34,686 bases of DNA from Luteitalea sp. (GTDB taxonomy: Bacteria; Acidobacteriota; Vicinamibacteria; Vicinamibacterales; Vicinamibacteraceae): NCBI GenBank assembly GCA_009377605.1, contig WHTT01000067.1, positions 1-34,686 on the forward strand, in the 5' to 3' direction. The position numbers and the translations under genes are program-made. Below, one piece after another: positions 8,481 through 17,073 of this stretch (positions are counted from its first letter, which is position 1; each line of letters starts with the position of its first letter). A model generated the notes under the pieces. That model saw only the letters and a program-made list of their open reading frames with translations, was not told where the DNA came from and did no database searches.

Positions 8481-8505
8481 GGGGGCACGGCCCGCCCGCG
8501 CCCCC
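8481..8505 (-). terminator. GC-rich hairpin downstream of the TonB-dependent receptor gene
   Basis: GGGGGC (8481-8486) and GCCCCC (8500-8505) form a strong 6-bp stem about 10 nt beyond the receptor stop on the minus strand. There is no T-run. It could attenuate read-through into the sialidase-like gene, whose start is 100 nt further on. Confidence 0.3.
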
Positions 8506-8512
8506 GGGAGAG

Positions 8513-11455
8513 CTACCACTGAATGCTGAGTCCGAATCGGACCACGCGCGGCGCGACGATGCCGCTGATGTCGTTGGCATTGCTGGCCGCTTGCAGTGGC
8601 CGCCGCGCCAGGATGGTGTTGACGTTCCCGAGGTTGAAGATGTCCATGGACGGCCGAAGCGTGGCGACGCCGAAGCGAAATGTCTTATCGATGCGAACGT
8701 CGACCGTTTGCAGCGCATCCAAGCGGACCTCCCCCTTACGCTCGAGGAGCACATCCTCCTCACCTGCTTGATTCTCACGGCTGGGGCTCCGGATGGCCTG
8801 CGGGAACGGATAGCCCTGCCGGGCGTTGTAGAAACCGGCGATGTTGATGTCATATGGCAACGTGTAGCGTCCACTGACCTTCACCAGCCACTTGGCGTTG
8901 ACGTACACGTTGTCGATGCCGCTGCCGCCGGCCTCTGGCGCGTAGGCCTGTGAGCCAGGACACAGGCCCTCGCGACAGGTGGGGTCTTCGTAGGCTGCCG
9001 GAGAATCCCACGTGTCCACGGCGTCGTTGTACGCGTAGCTCGCGCCTGCGGCCCACCGGTCGGAATAGCGCTTCTCGAGGGTCAGCTCGAACCCGTTGTA
9101 GTCGCGCCACCGATCCGGTATGTTGGTCGTGATGAACGCCGATGGAATCTCGAACGTGGGCTCGAAGTAGGTCACCGGTTCACAGCGAGCGCCAGCCGGG
9201 CAGTCCGTGGGCGTGAAGCTGACGGGGACGTAGTCGTCGCTCGTCAACCCTGCCGTATCCTCCCAGTTGAAGCGATCGTACTTGCGCCAGATGTAGCTGG
9301 CACCGACCGCCAGCGACCCGCCGAGCTGTCGGTCGAACCCGACGATGAGCTCACGCGTGCGATCGTTCTTGATGTCGGGATCGACGGCGCCAGGCGACAG
9401 GAAGTTACCAGGGTTCTCCGGATCGTATGCCGACGATCGAGAGAGGACCTCCGTGTAGTCGATCTCGTTGGCCTGCACGAATTGGTCACCATTGAGGTCG
9501 TCCCACGGATAGCGCACGAAGAGGGCGCCGGTCGCCGCCAGATCGTTCGAGAGCTGTCCGGGTGCCATCTGGCCGAAATAGGCGGCATAGGAAGCCGAGA
9601 CGATACTTCGGCCATCACCAACGACGTCGTATGTCATGCCGACCCGAGGCGAGATGTCGTTCCACACGACGCCCGCATCAGCGCCTGGAAACGAGATGGC
9701 CGGGAGCACATCCGGAGCGAACGGATGCGCCGGGACCGTCGACGCGGCGGCGAGATCGTCCTGCCGGTCCCATCGCACGCCGACGTTTACCGTCAGGCGG
9801 TTCCGGGTAAAGGTGTCTTGGGCATAGAACCCGTGCGTGTCGAGATGCGAGACCGTGTTCTGGTCCCGGTACAGTTGCGCCGAGTGCGGCACACCGTTGT
9901 CGAAGCGTGCATACGTGTTGCCGCCGCGGTGGTTGAGCGTGGTGGCATGCGCGCTACGCCAGCGGTACCCGACCTTGAGCGCGTGGTCACCGCCCCCAAA
10001 ATCGGGGAGGAAGTAATTGCTCAGCACGTCGACGCTGTTGGTTGGCCGCATGAACACGAACTGCTGGTACGATCGGCCCCAGCGCCCTGTCGAGATCTCG
10101 AAGGTCGGCTGCACGTCAGCCAGACTATCCTCGTGAAAGTCGAGCACGAAGTTGTTGCCGAGGTGCGCCCACTGCACGTCGACGAGCCAGCGATCGCTGA
10201 ACACGTGCTGATCACTCGCCTTCCAGAATGGCGAGGGCCCCGTCAGCCATCCAAACGTGCCGAACTCATCGGCCACAGCTTTCTGTCGGAACGTCGTTTC
10301 AATGGGACGCGTATCGGAGGCGTCGCGCGCACTGCGGACTTTCTCGGCCCACGTGTTCTGGAACGTGATCCGGTTGCCCTCAAAGGGCGCCACCTGCAGC
10401 TTCCAGTTGTAGTTATTGAGGTTGGTCTCGTCGGTCTCGAGGCAATCCCGGAGCCCTTCGGTGTCGGTTGGCGGCGTCGGCCGGCACGTGGGCGTGTCCT
10501 TGTAAAAGCCCACGACGCCAGTCTTGATATCCTGCGTGCCGTAGCTGCCCCAGAGCCAGGCCCGACCGCGCTTGATGGGGCCACCCACCTCGAATCCGTA
10601 GTCCTTGATGTTCTGAATGGGCGCGCCGGAGCCAGCGCCGGCGGCTCGAATCTCGTCGTTGATGTTGTCCGCTTCGAACTGCTCGTCGGTAATGTAATAG
10701 CGACCCGAGCCTCGAAACTGGTCGGTCCCGCTGCGTGTGACCAGGTTGATGCCGACGCCCCCGGTCTGCTGCGTGACATCGGCGCCGCCCGTCCGCACTT
10801 GCATCTCTTCGAGCATGTCGAAGTCGTAATAGATCGGTGATGCGCCCGTGGCCGACATATCGGTGATGTCGACGCCGTCGACGGACCACTTGTTGTTGCC
10901 GGTGCTCGAACCGCGCGAGATGTACATAGACTGCTGTCCCGACTGGCTGCCGCCGACGTTCGCGCGATCCATGGTGATGCCGGGCGCACGCTCCAGCATC
11001 ACCCACGGATCGCGCGCCGAGGGAAGACTCTGCAGCGTCTCGAGGTCGAAGGTGGATTTGGTGCCCGTCTCCTTCGTGTCGATGATTGGGCTCTCCCCCG
11101 TCACCGTCACGCTCTCCTCAACCGATGACAGCTCGAGCTGCCCGTTGACTTGGGCGTTGAAGCCAATCGTGATTCGAACGTCCTGCTGCACGCGGGTCCG
11201 AAAGCCCGTGAGCTCGAACGTGACCGAGTACGTGCCGACCGGGAGCTCCGGCACGCGATAGCTACCGGTCGCAGACGCGATCACGGCACGAGGCTGGAGC
11301 AGGGTGGCACCTGCCACGGTCACGGTGACGCCGGGTAGAACGGCGCCGGAATCATCCGTAACGCGTCCGAAGATCTCGCCCGTCTGCTGTTGGGCGCTGC
11401 CCGGGCTGGCGTAGAGGCACACACAGAGAGTGGCGGCGCTGAGCGCGCGTTTCAT
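8513..11455 (-). CDS. TonB-dependent receptor with carboxypeptidase-regulatory-like N-domain
   Basis: 980 residues in the form typical of Acidobacteriota (Oar-like). It has a signal peptide (KRALSAATLCVCLYASPGSA), a carboxypeptidase-regulatory-like beta-sandwich (about 26-105, GRVTDDSGAVLPGVTVTV), a plug (about 115-240, SMYISRGSSTGNNKWSVDG) and a long 22-strand-type barrel ending in an aromatic residue (VVRFGLSIQW). It imports a large ligand across the outer membrane using TonB energy. An AGGAGG at 11466-11471 serves either ATG 11455 (10 nt) or ATG 11461 (4 nt); I chose 11455. No SusD-like lipoprotein is adjacent. The sialidase-like and sulfatase genes downstream suggest the ligand is a sulfated or sialylated glycan fragment. 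Confidence 0.93.
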   Translation of the reverse strand: MKRALSAATLCVCLYASPGSAQQQTGEIFGRVTDDSGAVLPGVTVTVAGATLLQPRAVIASATGSYRVPELPVGTYSVTFELTGFRTRVQQDVRITIGFNAQVNGQLELSSVEESVTVTGESPIIDTKETGTKSTFDLETLQSLPSARDPWVMLERAPGITMDRANVGGSQSGQQSMYISRGSSTGNNKWSVDGVDITDMSATGASPIYYDFDMLEEMQVRTGGADVTQQTGGVGINLVTRSGTDQFRGSGRYYITDEQFEADNINDEIRAAGAGSGAPIQNIKDYGFEVGGPIKRGRAWLWGSYGTQDIKTGVVGFYKDTPTCRPTPPTDTEGLRDCLETDETNLNNYNWKLQVAPFEGNRITFQNTWAEKVRSARDASDTRPIETTFRQKAVADEFGTFGWLTGPSPFWKASDQHVFSDRWLVDVQWAHLGNNFVLDFHEDSLADVQPTFEISTGRWGRSYQQFVFMRPTNSVDVLSNYFLPDFGGGDHALKVGYRWRSAHATTLNHRGGNTYARFDNGVPHSAQLYRDQNTVSHLDTHGFYAQDTFTRNRLTVNVGVRWDRQDDLAAASTVPAHPFAPDVLPAISFPGADAGVVWNDISPRVGMTYDVVGDGRSIVSASYAAYFGQMAPGQLSNDLAATGALFVRYPWDDLNGDQFVQANEIDYTEVLSRSSAYDPENPGNFLSPGAVDPDIKNDRTRELIVGFDRQLGGSLAVGASYIWRKYDRFNWEDTAGLTSDDYVPVSFTPTDCPAGARCEPVTYFEPTFEIPSAFITTNIPDRWRDYNGFELTLEKRYSDRWAAGASYAYNDAVDTWDSPAAYEDPTCREGLCPGSQAYAPEAGGSGIDNVYVNAKWLVKVSGRYTLPYDINIAGFYNARQGYPFPQAIRSPSRENQAGEEDVLLERKGEVRLDALQTVDVRIDKTFRFGVATLRPSMDIFNLGNVNTILARRPLQAASNANDISGIVAPRVVRFGLSIQW

Positions 11456-11501
11456 GGTCATCCGTCCTCCTGTCACACCGGCCTGGAGCCGGCGAAAAGT
11501 T

Positions 11502-11520
11502 GCCCCGAGCGGGGCGCTAC
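11502..11520 (-). repeat. REP-like GTAG palindrome in the receptor leader
   Basis: On the minus strand GTAGC is followed by GCCCC-GCTC-GGGGC. It lies in the leader of the TonB-dependent receptor gene, about 30 nt upstream of its ribosome-binding site, where the hairpin could affect transcript stability. Confidence 0.45.
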
Positions 11521-11751
11521 ATCGAGGGGAAGAAAAGCGCGGCGGCGCACGCTGGCGAACCGGACCGCAATCCCGTTCACGCCAGCAGGTTGCCAGGGAC
11601 AACAGATCCAGTCACGGCCAATCGTGCCGCCGAGAGCTGTTGCTGAGATAAAGCATATACAAGTTTGACGCCCGCGAAAAGTCAGCCATGGCGCTTACGA
11701 AATTGAGAAGAACCACGCGCCACGTCATCCGTTCGTCGTGTGGTTTCACGG

Positions 11752-11757
11752 TATACT
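11752..11757 (+). promoter_or_regulatory. Possible -10 element for the beta-propeller gene
   Basis: TATACT matches 5 of 6 consensus bases about 170 nt before the ATG at 11929. No convincing -35 is seen. The intergenic stretch 11521-11823 otherwise shows no coding-like frame. Confidence 0.2.
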
Positions 11758-11823
11758 CGCTTCTGTCGTCTCGGTGTGTTTCCGTATCTCGCCCGCCTGT
11801 GTCCCCTCCGATTCGCTTGCGAC

Positions 11824-11910
11824 GGCGCGTTCGGCGAACGCGCCCTACCAGGAACAGCCGGTAGGACGCCTCGCCGAGGCGTCCCTACCACGCCTCGCCG
11901 AGGGAGGCGT
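11824..11910. repeat. Cluster of three REP-like palindromes
   Basis: Three palindromes stand in series: GGCGCGTTCG/CGAACGCGCC (11824-11844, followed by CTACC), GGACGCCTCG/CGAGGCGTCC (11864-11884, preceded by GTA and followed by CTACC), and an imperfect ACGCCTC/GAGGCGT (11890-11910). The middle one has the same 21-nt core as 5831-5851 and the first has the same core as 23140-23160. The cluster lies in the 5' leader of the beta-propeller gene, 5 nt before its AGGAGG. Confidence 0.65.
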
Positions 11911-11928
11911 CCATCAGGAGGAACGTAA

Positions 11929-13173
11929 ATGCCGCCAATGTTTGCTCTCGTGCTGTGGTTAACCACGGCTCTGGCGTCGGCAACCATCGCCACGCCGGCC
12001 GACGAGCCGGACTGGCCTCAGTGGCGTGGGCCAGATCGCACTGGCCTCTCGGAAGAGACCGGGCTGTTGACATCCTGGCCCGATGGCGGTCCGAAGGTGG
12101 CTTGGTCCGTGGATGGCCTGGGAGCCGGTTATGGCTCCGTTGCCATCCAAGATGATCGGATCTTTCTCCAGGGGACGGATGGGAAGAACAGTGTCGTCTT
12201 CGCGCTGAATCGAGCCGACGGCACGCAGATCTGGATGACCGCGCTCGGTCCGACGTTGGAGCAAGACCGTGGTCCGGGACCTCGCGGCACACCGACGGCG
12301 GACGGTCAACAGCTCTATGTGTTGACCGAGGCCGGCGACCTCGCGTGCATGAGCGTGAAGGACGGGACGATCATCTGGCAGCGCAACATTCTGAAGGACT
12401 TCGGCGGCGAGAATCCCAACTGGCACATCAGCGAGTCTCCCCTCATCGACGGCAACCACGTCATCGTCACGCCCGGCGGCGAGGGTGCGGGCATCGTGGC
12501 GCTCGACAAGGGTACCGGGAAGACCGTGTGGACCACGAAGGAGCTCAGCGATCCTGCTGGATACTCATCGTGCCTGGTTGCTGAGGTGCAGGGCGTGCGC
12601 ACCATCATGGGCTTTACGAGCCGCGCCGGCGTGGGCGTTCGTGCCTCCGACGGTAAGCTGATGTGGCGCTACGAGCCAGTGAGCAATCGTGTCGCGAACA
12701 TCGCCACACCAATCATCCACGACGACAAGGTCTTCTACACCTCTGCCTACGATACCGGTGGTGCGCTGCTCGGTTTGAAGGCCGAGAACGGTGAAGTTCG
12801 TGCCGAAGAGGTCTATTTCAGCCGCGACATGCAGAATCATCACGGCGGGGTCGTGCTCGTAGATGGGTACCTCTACGGCTTCTCGAACATGATTCTCACC
12901 AGCATGGAGTTCGCGACCGGCAAGACCATGTGGCGGGATCGCAGTGTCGGCAAGGGTACGCTCACCTATGCGGATGGCCATCTCTACCTATTCGGCGAGA
13001 ACAATGTCGTTGGCCTGGCCGAAGCCACGCCCAAGGGCTACAACGAGAAAGGCCGCTTCGAAGTTGCCGACCAGGGCCTCCCGAGCTGGTCGCACCCGGT
13101 CGTGGTCGGCGGGAAGCTCTACATCCGTAACCAGGGAACGCTGGCCGCCTACGAGATCAAGGCCGGTTCGTGA
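11929..13173 (+). CDS. Secreted PQQ-like beta-propeller repeat protein
   Basis: 414 residues; the ATG at 11929 follows AGGAGG (11916-11921) with 7-nt spacing. The signal peptide (FALVLWLTTALASATIA) is followed by the WPQWRGPDRTG block that opens this family of BamB-like/PQQ-like propellers. Repeated blades end in AxDxxTGxxxW-type strands: LNRADGTQIWMTA, MSVKDGTIIWQRN, LDKGTGKTVWTTK, VRASDGKLMWRYE and MEFATGKTMWRDR. Such proteins are common in Acidobacteriota and Planctomycetes next to secreted hydrolases. They may be binding scaffolds or quinoprotein-like; no quinone-ligand set or cytochrome domain is visible, so no enzymatic activity is claimed. It is periplasmic. Confidence 0.85.
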   Translation: MPPMFALVLWLTTALASATIATPADEPDWPQWRGPDRTGLSEETGLLTSWPDGGPKVAWSVDGLGAGYGSVAIQDDRIFLQGTDGKNSVVFALNRADGTQIWMTALGPTLEQDRGPGPRGTPTADGQQLYVLTEAGDLACMSVKDGTIIWQRNILKDFGGENPNWHISESPLIDGNHVIVTPGGEGAGIVALDKGTGKTVWTTKELSDPAGYSSCLVAEVQGVRTIMGFTSRAGVGVRASDGKLMWRYEPVSNRVANIATPIIHDDKVFYTSAYDTGGALLGLKAENGEVRAEEVYFSRDMQNHHGGVVLVDGYLYGFSNMILTSMEFATGKTMWRDRSVGKGTLTYADGHLYLFGENNVVGLAEATPKGYNEKGRFEVADQGLPSWSHPVVVGGKLYIRNQGTLAAYEIKAGS

Positions 13174-13220
13174 GAAAGTGGCTGTGCCCTGCGAGCCACA
13201 ATTGCGTCGCTTGCTTTCTC
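13172..13220 (+). terminator. Nested stem-loop after the beta-propeller gene
   Basis: An outer stem GAGAAAG (13172-13178)/CTTTCTC (13214-13220) encloses GTGGCT (13178-13183)/AGCCAC (13194-13199). It overlaps the stop codon. No T-run follows, so it is a weak terminator candidate. Confidence 0.25.
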
Positions 13221-13275
13221 GAAGAAACAAGAATGGCCGACCGGCTCGGGTGATGGAGCAATTAGCAGAATCGAT

Positions 13276-13304
13276 TTGACTCGTCTCCTCCGCAACCCTA
13301 ACGT
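13276..13304 (+). promoter_or_regulatory. Candidate promoter for the barrel-less receptor gene
   Basis: TTGACT (13276-13281; 5 of 6) and TAACGT (13299-13304; 3 of 6) are separated by 17 nt, just upstream of the ATG at 13323. The -10 is poor. Confidence 0.25.
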
Positions 13305-13322
13305 CGTCTTCCGGGGGAGACC

Positions 13323-14711
13323 ATGCGGATCAGTCGAGCCAGCGGCATCGCGCTCACAACCATCGTCCTCGCGGCGAGCGTCGCCGCGGCGCAGGTGGAC
13401 ACCGGTCGGATCGTGGGGACAGTCACAGACGATTCCGGCGCGGTCATGCCGGGCGTCACCGTCGTGCTCAGCGGTGACGCGTTGATTGGCGGTGCGCGTA
13501 CACAGGTGACGGACGCGCCGGGACAGTACCGGTTCGAACGCCTACCACCCGGCACGTACCGGCTGACGTTCGAGCTCGCAGGCTTCAAGAGCGTCGAGCG
13601 CACCGACGTGCGCGTGAACGCGGCGTTCACGGCCACGGTCGACGTCCAGCTCGAGGTTGGCGCCCTCGAGGAAACGGTCACCGTTGCGGGGAGGTCGCCA
13701 ACGGTCGATACCAAGTCGAACGTTCACCAGACGGTGATGAGCCAGGAGCTGCTCGAGGGCATTCCCACCGGCCGCGACCCATGGTCGCTCGCGAAGATCA
13801 TTCCCGGCGTTCAGATCTCCACCTACGACGTCGGCGGCACACAGTCGTACCAGCAGAGCGCCATGTCGGCTCACGGCTCGCAGGATGCCGACAAGACGTT
13901 CTCCATCGACGGCATGACAATCAACTGGCCCGGCGGCAACGGCGGCGGGACGATGCTTTATTACGACCAAGGCATGTTCGAGGAGGTGAACTACCAAACC
14001 TCGGCCATTCCCGCCGAGGTTGCCGTCGGCGGCATCTACATGAACATGGTCACGAAGACCGCCGGTAACAGTTGGCGGGGAGACCTCCGTTATTCGTACG
14101 GGAACGACAGCCTGCAGAGCGACAACAGCGGCGCCGAGGAGCTGCAGCGGTTCGACTTTGCCGGCGGAAACCCCATCCAGGTCGCCTACGATGTGAACGC
14201 CTCCGGTGGAGGTGCACTCATCACCGACAAGCTGTGGGTCAACGGATCCTACCGCAAGTGGGTCGTCAACAAGGACAACTTGATTGCGCGCAATCCTGAC
14301 GGCTCGCCGACCCTCGACGACAACGATCTGGAGAACTACGCGATCAAGGGCCAATGGCAGATGCACCGCGACCACCGCGTGTCGGTCGGCTACAACTGGA
14401 ATGACAAGATTCGTGGTCATCGGCGTGACCCGCCGCCGAACTTCGTGGAGGATCGTGCCTCGCTGCGTCAGACGAATCCGGGCTCCACGACACAGGTGAA
14501 ATACACCGGCGTCTTCGACAACCTCGTGCTCGAATCGAGCGGCGGCGGCATGTTCGGCAGGACGAACTATTTCTATCAACCTGCCACGGCGGCCACGGAC
14601 ATCCGTATCGAAGACACCGTCCGCAGCACAGGGGCGGTTGCCGCGCCCCGACACGAAGAGCTTCCCAACGCGCCGCGCGTCGTCCGTGTCGGCTTCGCCC
14701 TGACGTTTTGA
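13323..14711 (+). pseudogene. TonB-dependent receptor with most of its beta-barrel deleted in frame
   Basis: 462 residues where about 950-1050 are expected. The signal peptide (to about residue 24), the regulatory-like domain (GRIVGTVTDDSGAVMPGVTV) and the plug (QSAMSAHGSQDADKTFSIDG) are intact, as are the first few barrel strands. After [25 protein letters not shown] the frame jumps directly to [13 protein letters not shown], a proper receptor C-terminus; the receptor at 8513-11455 ends IVAPRVVRFGLSIQW. The join is near 14668-14672 and removes some 500 residues without breaking the frame. The product cannot form a 22-strand barrel, so it is probably a decayed gene, although a secreted plug protein or an assembly error is possible. 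GGGGGAGA precedes the ATG closely. Confidence 0.75.
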
Positions 14712-14735
14712 CTCCCGGGCGCCGCGCTGTTCCCT

Positions 14736-14775
14736 TTGCGCTTCGACAAGAGTGTGGGTATGATGTCTCTGAGAA
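14736..14775 (+). promoter_or_regulatory. Promoter and possible autoregulatory operator of padR
   Basis: TTGCGC (14736-14741), a 17-nt spacer and TATGAT (14759-14764; 5 of 6) lie 27 nt before the PadR ATG. A 9-nt palindrome TCTCTGAGA (14766-14774) sits at the expected start of transcription. PadR repressors commonly bind their own promoters; the operator role is inferred. Confidence 0.4.
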
Positions 14776-14791
14776 AAGCAACGAGGCGCAG

Positions 14792-15124
14792 ATGGCCGAC
14801 CAACGTATCGATCTTCCGCAAGGCACCTTGGATCTCCTGATTCTCAGGACCCTCGTTCTTGGTCCACGCCACGGCTGGGCGATTTCCGAGCGGATTCGAC
14901 AAGTGTCGAGCGCGGTTTTGAGCGTTCAGCAGGGATCGCTCTACCCCGCGCTGCACCGGCTCGAGCGCCGCGCGTGGATCAAGGCTCGCTGGGGCACGTC
15001 CGACAACAATCGTCGAGCGAAGTACTACGAGTTGACGCGAGCCGGCCGCAAACAGCTCGAGACGGAGGCCGACGCCTGGCGCAAGTTGACGGCTGCCGTG
15101 GCGCATGTCTTGGAGGCGGGCTGA
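14792..15124 (+). CDS. PadR-family transcriptional repressor
   Basis: 110 residues; ATG 14792 follows GAGG (14783-14786) by 5 nt. It has the single winged-helix domain of the short PadR class: [29 protein letters not shown], then the recognition helix and wing [19 protein letters not shown] and [16 protein letters not shown], ending with a short dimerisation helix. In Acidobacteriota this short PadR form usually precedes MacB/FtsX-type permease genes; here it precedes a membrane MutS-like gene, 44 nt downstream on the same strand, which is therefore its likely target. The inducer is unknown. Confidence 0.92.
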   Translation: MADQRIDLPQGTLDLLILRTLVLGPRHGWAISERIRQVSSAVLSVQQGSLYPALHRLERRAWIKARWGTSDNNRRAKYYELTRAGRKQLETEADAWRKLTAAVAHVLEAG

Positions 15125-15168
15125 CCGTTTGCCTTCCTGGATCGCTTCTACCCTGCGAGAATGGAGCC

Positions 15169-17055
15169 ATGCACAGTGGGCCCATGCCTTCTGCCGATCC
15201 AGCCGCGGAGTACACGCACCGTCTCGACGCGCGTCGCGTTGCCCTGACTTTGCAAGAGAAGCGGCACATCACGGTCGGTAACTACAGACTGCTCATCGTC
15301 GTCATCGGCGTAGCAATGGCCATCGCCGCCTTTGCGGCGGACGCCTTCTCCGGCTGGTGGCTGGTCGTTCCAGCGGTGCTGGTGTGGTGGCTCGGCGGGC
15401 GATTGCAGCGGGCCGAGACGGAGCGCGCCAAGCTCGCCCGTGCCGTGACGTTCTACGACCGGGGGCTGGCGCGCATCGACGGCCGCTGGGCGGGCACGGG
15501 CGAGAGCGGTGCTCGCTTTCTCGACGAGCATCATCCTTACACGCTGGACCTGGACATCTTCGGCGATGCATCCCTCTTCGAGCTCCTCTCGACGGCGCGG
15601 ACCCGAATGGGCGAGGAAACATTGGCCGGATGGCTCCGCGGGCCGGCGCCGCCCGAGGAGGTTCGAGCACGCCAAGAGGCGATCGCAGAGCTCGGACCGC
15701 GACTCGACTTGCGCGAAGATATTGCGGTTGTCGGCGAGAGCGCGCGCGCCGGCGTGCATCCCGAGGCGCTGGCCGCGTGGGGCGAGCGGCCGCCGATCCT
15801 CACACGCTCTCCATTTCGCGCGGTCGCGTGGGTGGTCTCCGCTCTGGGAGCGCTCGTCGTCCTGACGCTGATTGCGTCGATTTTCGCGCCGGTCGAAACG
15901 CTCGACGAGCTGCCCGAGGATGTGGTGCCTACTGTACGCGCAGCCTCCTTGCTCATCGTCATGACCGTTATCGCGATCCTCTGGCGCTTCAAGAGACGGA
16001 CCGACCGGATCATCTCCGAAGCCCAGGCGGCCGCGCAGGACCTCGAGCTGTTGGCAGGCGTGCTCGACAGGTTGGAAGCGGAGAGCTTCCGCGCGCCGCA
16101 TTTGGCCCGGCTTCGCGCCGAGCTCGACATCGAAGGGGATCCGCCTTCGCGGCGCATTGCACAGCTTAACCGCCTGATGGACCTGCTCGATTCACGCCAC
16201 AACATGATTGTTGCGCTCCTTGCACCGCTCGTGCTCTTCGATCTTCATCTCGCCTACGCTCTCGAGGATTGGCGGCAGACTTCGGGGCCGGCCATGCGAC
16301 GCTGGCTGAACGCGGTTGGCGATATCGAGGCGCTCTCGTCGCTGGCGGCATACCGCTACGAGCACCCACAAGACGTGTTTCCAGAGCTCGTTCAGGAGTG
16401 GCCTTGCTTCGATGGCGAAGCAGTGAGCCACCCACTGCTGGCCGAGAAGGTGGCGGTTCCCAACGACGTGCACATCGGTGACCTCACGGGGCATCCGTCC
16501 GAGCTCGCCAAGAGCGCCCGCCAAGTGCTCGTCGTGTCCGGCTCCAACATGTCGGGTAAGAGCACATTGCTCCGGACCGTTGGTGTGAACGCGGTGTTGG
16601 CGCAAGCGGGCGCACCCGTGAGGGCGCGGCGACTGCAGCTATCCCCATTGAACGTCGGCGCGTCTATCCGGCTCCAGGATTCGCTTCAGGAAGGCACATC
16701 CCGTTTCTACGCGGAGATCACCAAGCTACGACAGATCATGGACACGGCCGGAAGCCGCCCGCCCGTGTTGTTCCTGATCGATGAGTTCCTCCACGGCACC
16801 AACTCACACGATCGCCGGATCGGTGCCGAGGCGATCGTCCGCGGCCTCGTGCGCCGCCACGCGATTGGACTCGTGACCACGCACGATTTGGCACTCGCGC
16901 ATATCGCCGACGCTCTCGGAGCCCGGGGCGCCAACGTGCATTTCCAGGACCATTTGGAAGACGGCCGGATGCACTTCGACTACCGCCTGCGGGCAGGCGT
17001 GGTCGAAAAGAGCAATGCGATCGAGTTGATGAGATCCGTCGGACTAGAAGTGTAG
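15169..17055 (+). CDS. Membrane-anchored MutS-family ATPase
   Basis: 628 residues from ATG 15169; ATG 15184 is an alternative and the ribosome-binding site is weak. Two N-terminal membrane segments (about 45-85, YRLLIVVIGVAMAIAAFAAD and WWLVVPAVLVWWLGG) and two more near 225-275 (VAWVVSALGALVVLTLIASI, LLIVMTVIAILWRF) flank MutS-III-like helices. The MutS ATPase is complete: Walker A GSNMSGKST (458-466), LQDSLQEGTSRFYAEI, Walker B LFLIDE (D538, E539), the GTNSHDR signature and a TTHD switch. The mismatch-reading domain I is absent, so it is not canonical mismatch repair. Membrane MutS paralogues occur in several phyla but their job is unknown. Its coupling to PadR suggests an inducible membrane process. 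Confidence 0.85.
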   Translation: MHSGPMPSADPAAEYTHRLDARRVALTLQEKRHITVGNYRLLIVVIGVAMAIAAFAADAFSGWWLVVPAVLVWWLGGRLQRAETERAKLARAVTFYDRGLARIDGRWAGTGESGARFLDEHHPYTLDLDIFGDASLFELLSTARTRMGEETLAGWLRGPAPPEEVRARQEAIAELGPRLDLREDIAVVGESARAGVHPEALAAWGERPPILTRSPFRAVAWVVSALGALVVLTLIASIFAPVETLDELPEDVVPTVRAASLLIVMTVIAILWRFKRRTDRIISEAQAAAQDLELLAGVLDRLEAESFRAPHLARLRAELDIEGDPPSRRIAQLNRLMDLLDSRHNMIVALLAPLVLFDLHLAYALEDWRQTSGPAMRRWLNAVGDIEALSSLAAYRYEHPQDVFPELVQEWPCFDGEAVSHPLLAEKVAVPNDVHIGDLTGHPSELAKSARQVLVVSGSNMSGKSTLLRTVGVNAVLAQAGAPVRARRLQLSPLNVGASIRLQDSLQEGTSRFYAEITKLRQIMDTAGSRPPVLFLIDEFLHGTNSHDRRIGAEAIVRGLVRRHAIGLVTTHDLALAHIADALGARGANVHFQDHLEDGRMHFDYRLRAGVVEKSNAIELMRSVGLEV

Positions 17056-17073
17056 CGCGTCGCGGACAGGCCA

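Noticed and set aside
9482-10840. 452-codon plus-strand frame opposite the TonB-dependent receptor
   Set aside because: Fully antisense to a clear receptor, with shadow composition and no ribosome-binding site or motif.
5854-11455. Classical Sus-type polysaccharide locus
   Set aside because: No SusD-like lipoprotein or hybrid two-component regulator is present, so it is described only as a receptor/sulfatase/sialidase-like cluster.
13542-14654. 370-codon minus-strand frame opposite the truncated receptor
   Set aside because: Antisense shadow; the plus frame has signal peptide, regulatory-like domain, plug and ribosome-binding site.
15148-16101. 317-codon minus-strand frame opposite the MutS-like gene
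   Set aside because: Shadow of the MutS-family frame; rich in Arg, His and Gly with no recognisable domain.
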